From NCBI GenBank assembly GCA_934378025.1, contig CAKRPM010000090.1:1-5863 (forward strand): a stretch of 5,863 bases of DNA, read 5' to 3'. The notes under the pieces were generated by a model. The model was not told where the DNA came from. It did no database searches and saw only the letters and a list, made by a program, of their open reading frames with translations. This DNA is from an uncultured Eubacteriales bacterium (lineage in GTDB: Bacteria > Bacillota > Clostridia > Oscillospirales > QAKW01). Below are positions 4,480 to 5,863 of the stretch, one piece after another (within the stretch, counting starts at the first letter, position 1; each line of letters begins with the position of its first letter). Made by a program: the position numbers and the translations under genes.

Positions 4480-5625
4480 ATGGATGTGATTTTATATGCC
4501 GAGGTCAATGTCATTTGCATAATTGTTTTGACCATTATTGCCACCAAGGCAATGACATTCGGATATGACCAGTCTCTGAAAAATAAATTATTTACCTTCT
4601 CGCTATGGTTTGCCGTGGCGGCCAATTTGTTTGATTTTTTGTGGGATACGGGCACCGGAATGATTTTCAGCTTTTCGCTCCCTATGCTTTGGGGGCTGAA
4701 TATGCTGTATTTTCTTTGCTTTGAAGGGGCTGCTTTTTGTTGGTTTTTATATGCAAAAACCAGACGGAACAAAAACTTTTTAAACAGCAAAAAACGCGTT
4801 ATTTTCAGTGCACTGCCGGCGGCGGTATTAGCGCTGCTGATATTGCTTTCCTGCTTTAACGGGTGCGTTTTTTATATTGATAATGCCGGGGAATATCATC
4901 GAGGTGCTTTTTTCTGGCTGCAGCCGTTGCTGTCTTATGGATATGTGTTTTACATATTTTTAGAGAGTATTATTTTGGCGCTGAAAAAGAAAAATTATGT
5001 TCGTCGTACAGAGTTGATTTCCGTCGCGTCTTTTTCCTTACCGATTTTGTTGGCCGTGGGCATACAAATCCATGTGCAGAGTATACCTATTGTTTCCGCC
5101 GGGATTACCATATCGTTCCTTTTGGTTTATATTAACAATTTGCAGTTTATGATTTCGGTGGATCCGGTGACCGGGATCAGCGATCGTCGTCAATTGTTGT
5201 TATCACTGGCGACGCAGGCTGACAACTTAAAGCCGCATGAAAAGCTGTATTTCCTATTTTTGGATATTGATTCTTTTAAAGAAATTAATGATACGTACGG
5301 GCATGACGAGGGCGATCGGGTGCTGCGTGTGGTTGCCTCTGCTTTAAGGGCGATGTGCATGGAGCATAATGCACAGTGCGCGCGTTACGGCGGTGATGAA
5401 TTTGCCGTGGTACAGGTGCTCGGAGAAGATCAGAGCATTGAGACGCTTTGCTGTGAATTTCAAGAACGCTTAAAGCAAAAAATCAAGGAGCAGATATTTG
5501 CTTTTGAGGTGGATATCAGCATCGGCTATGCCGAGTATCACCATGATGCCGAAATGCTTCAGGATTTAATTATCCGCGCGGACAAAAGCATGTATCGCGA
5601 GAAAAAATCAAAAGTTCGGCAATGA
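4480..5625 (+). CDS. Membrane-bound diguanylate cyclase (multi-TM sensor plus GGDEF)
   Basis: A 381-aa protein predicted to make cyclic di-GMP from two GTP at the membrane. Residues 1-222 hold about seven hydrophobic segments (near 4-24, 37-56, 63-91, 107-127, 145-168, 178-197, 202-220), an uncharacterised membrane sensor module. It joins a full GGDEF domain through DPVTGISDRRQ (228-238). Catalytic features are intact: FLFLDIDSFKEINDTYGHDEGD (metal-binding D262, substrate-site N270 and D271) and the signature RYGGDEF (GGDEF at 304-308), then SIGYAEY and ADKSMYREKK. The RxxD inhibitory site expected five residues before GGDEF is absent (E295-H-N-A298), so product feedback through that site is unlikely. 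There is no EAL, HD-GYP or PAS domain. The gene is monocistronic, between its own promoter and a terminator shared with a convergent gene. The sensed signal is unknown. The enzyme call is confident from motifs; activity is inferred. Confidence 0.95.
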   Translation: MDVILYAEVNVICIIVLTIIATKAMTFGYDQSLKNKLFTFSLWFAVAANLFDFLWDTGTGMIFSFSLPMLWGLNMLYFLCFEGAAFCWFLYAKTRRNKNFLNSKKRVIFSALPAAVLALLILLSCFNGCVFYIDNAGEYHRGAFFWLQPLLSYGYVFYIFLESIILALKKKNYVRRTELISVASFSLPILLAVGIQIHVQSIPIVSAGITISFLLVYINNLQFMISVDPVTGISDRRQLLLSLATQADNLKPHEKLYFLFLDIDSFKEINDTYGHDEGDRVLRVVASALRAMCMEHNAQCARYGGDEFAVVQVLGEDQSIETLCCEFQERLKQKIKEQIFAFEVDISIGYAEYHHDAEMLQDLIIRADKSMYREKKSKVRQ

Positions 5626-5644
5626 TTTTATTAAAACCGAAAAC

Positions 5645-5676
5645 AAAAACCTCATTCATTTGAATGAGGTTTTTTT
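5645..5676. terminator. Bidirectional terminator between convergent genes
   Basis: Stem AAAAACCTCATTC (5645-5657) with GAATGAGGTTTTT (5662-5674), loop ATTT, and T-run 5670-5676. The A-rich left side gives five T's on the minus strand, so it works in both directions. The stop codon and last codons of the minus-strand regulator lie inside the stem. Confidence 0.9.
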
Positions 5677-5863
5677 GTTTCATTTAAGAGATCCTGATAG
5701 GAAATTTTCAAAACTTTTGCAAAGGCCTTAAACTCAATATCGGTTACAAAACGCTTGCCGCATTCAATGCGCTGTACGGCATTTTTGTCAACGTCCAGTC
5801 CGTATAATTGCAGTCGGTCGGCCAACTCTCGCTGGGAAATTCCGATTTTTTTGCGATAAAACG
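5652..5863 (-). CDS. XRE-type HTH regulator, C-terminal 69 residues (start outside window)
   Basis: The minus-strand frame enters at the window edge (first full codon at 5861) and ends with TGA at 5652-5654. The 69 visible residues read FYRKKIGISQRELADRLQLY, then GLDVDKNAVQRIECGKRFVT and a helical end AFAKVLKISYQDLLNE. This is a Cro/C1-type HTH: helix 2 at SQRELADRLQ, recognition helix around DKNAVQRIE, and the usual 'ALKIS..DLL' close. By family comparison only about 5-15 N-terminal residues are likely missing, so it is probably a small single-domain regulator of about 80 aa. The loop between HTH helices (LYGLDVDKN) is a little longer than in classic XRE proteins, as in a common clostridial subgroup. 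It converges with the diguanylate cyclase 26 nt away and ends inside the shared terminator. Its targets are not visible. Confidence 0.85.
   Translation of the reverse strand, partial: FYRKKIGISQRELADRLQLYGLDVDKNAVQRIECGKRFVTDIEFKAFAKVLKISYQDLLNETKKPHSNE

Overview
The window reads as chromosomal DNA of a Gram-positive anaerobe in the class Clostridia, probably a gut-type Oscillospiraceae relative. This rests on purine-rich Shine-Dalgarno sites, sigma-A promoters with 17-bp spacers, strong intrinsic terminators, and clostridial-style proteins: zinc-ribbon membrane proteins, DUF4190-like proteins, XRE regulators and a glycoside hydrolase 31 tail. The genus cannot be named from sequence alone. 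No mobile-element gene, CRISPR array, rRNA or tRNA was seen.

Layout: (1) 1-556, the 3' end of a probable GH31 glycosidase. (2) 613-1479, a membrane protein with a cytosolic zinc ribbon and an outside domain, ended by a terminator at 1498-1532. (3) 1588-3094, an NSS (LeuT-type) sodium-coupled amino-acid transporter with a consensus promoter. A terminator at 3100-3142 is shared with the convergent gene. (4) 3148-4064, a 68-aa XRE repressor (minus strand) divergent from a DUF4190-like membrane protein with a C-terminal beta domain. Their spacer holds two copies of a 17-bp operator over the plus-strand promoter. (5) 4065-4414, a non-coding stretch rich in perfect hairpins and bounded by two copies of one terminator hairpin. 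(6) 4415-5625, a diguanylate cyclase with a multi-pass membrane sensor region and its own promoter. (7) 5652-5863, the 3' part of a second XRE-type regulator on the minus strand, convergent with the cyclase; the two share a terminator that overlaps the regulator's last codons.

Most genes look like single-gene units with their own promoter and terminator, so the window is not one pathway. Several genes do share a cell-envelope theme: nutrient uptake, surface-facing membrane proteins and membrane-linked c-di-GMP signalling. The parts most worth a second look are the XRE operator unit at 3370-3420 and the hairpin-rich interval at 4065-4391. The latter looks like a terminator split by a roughly 300-bp insertion or duplication. 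I found no clear evidence of a wholly new multi-gene system.
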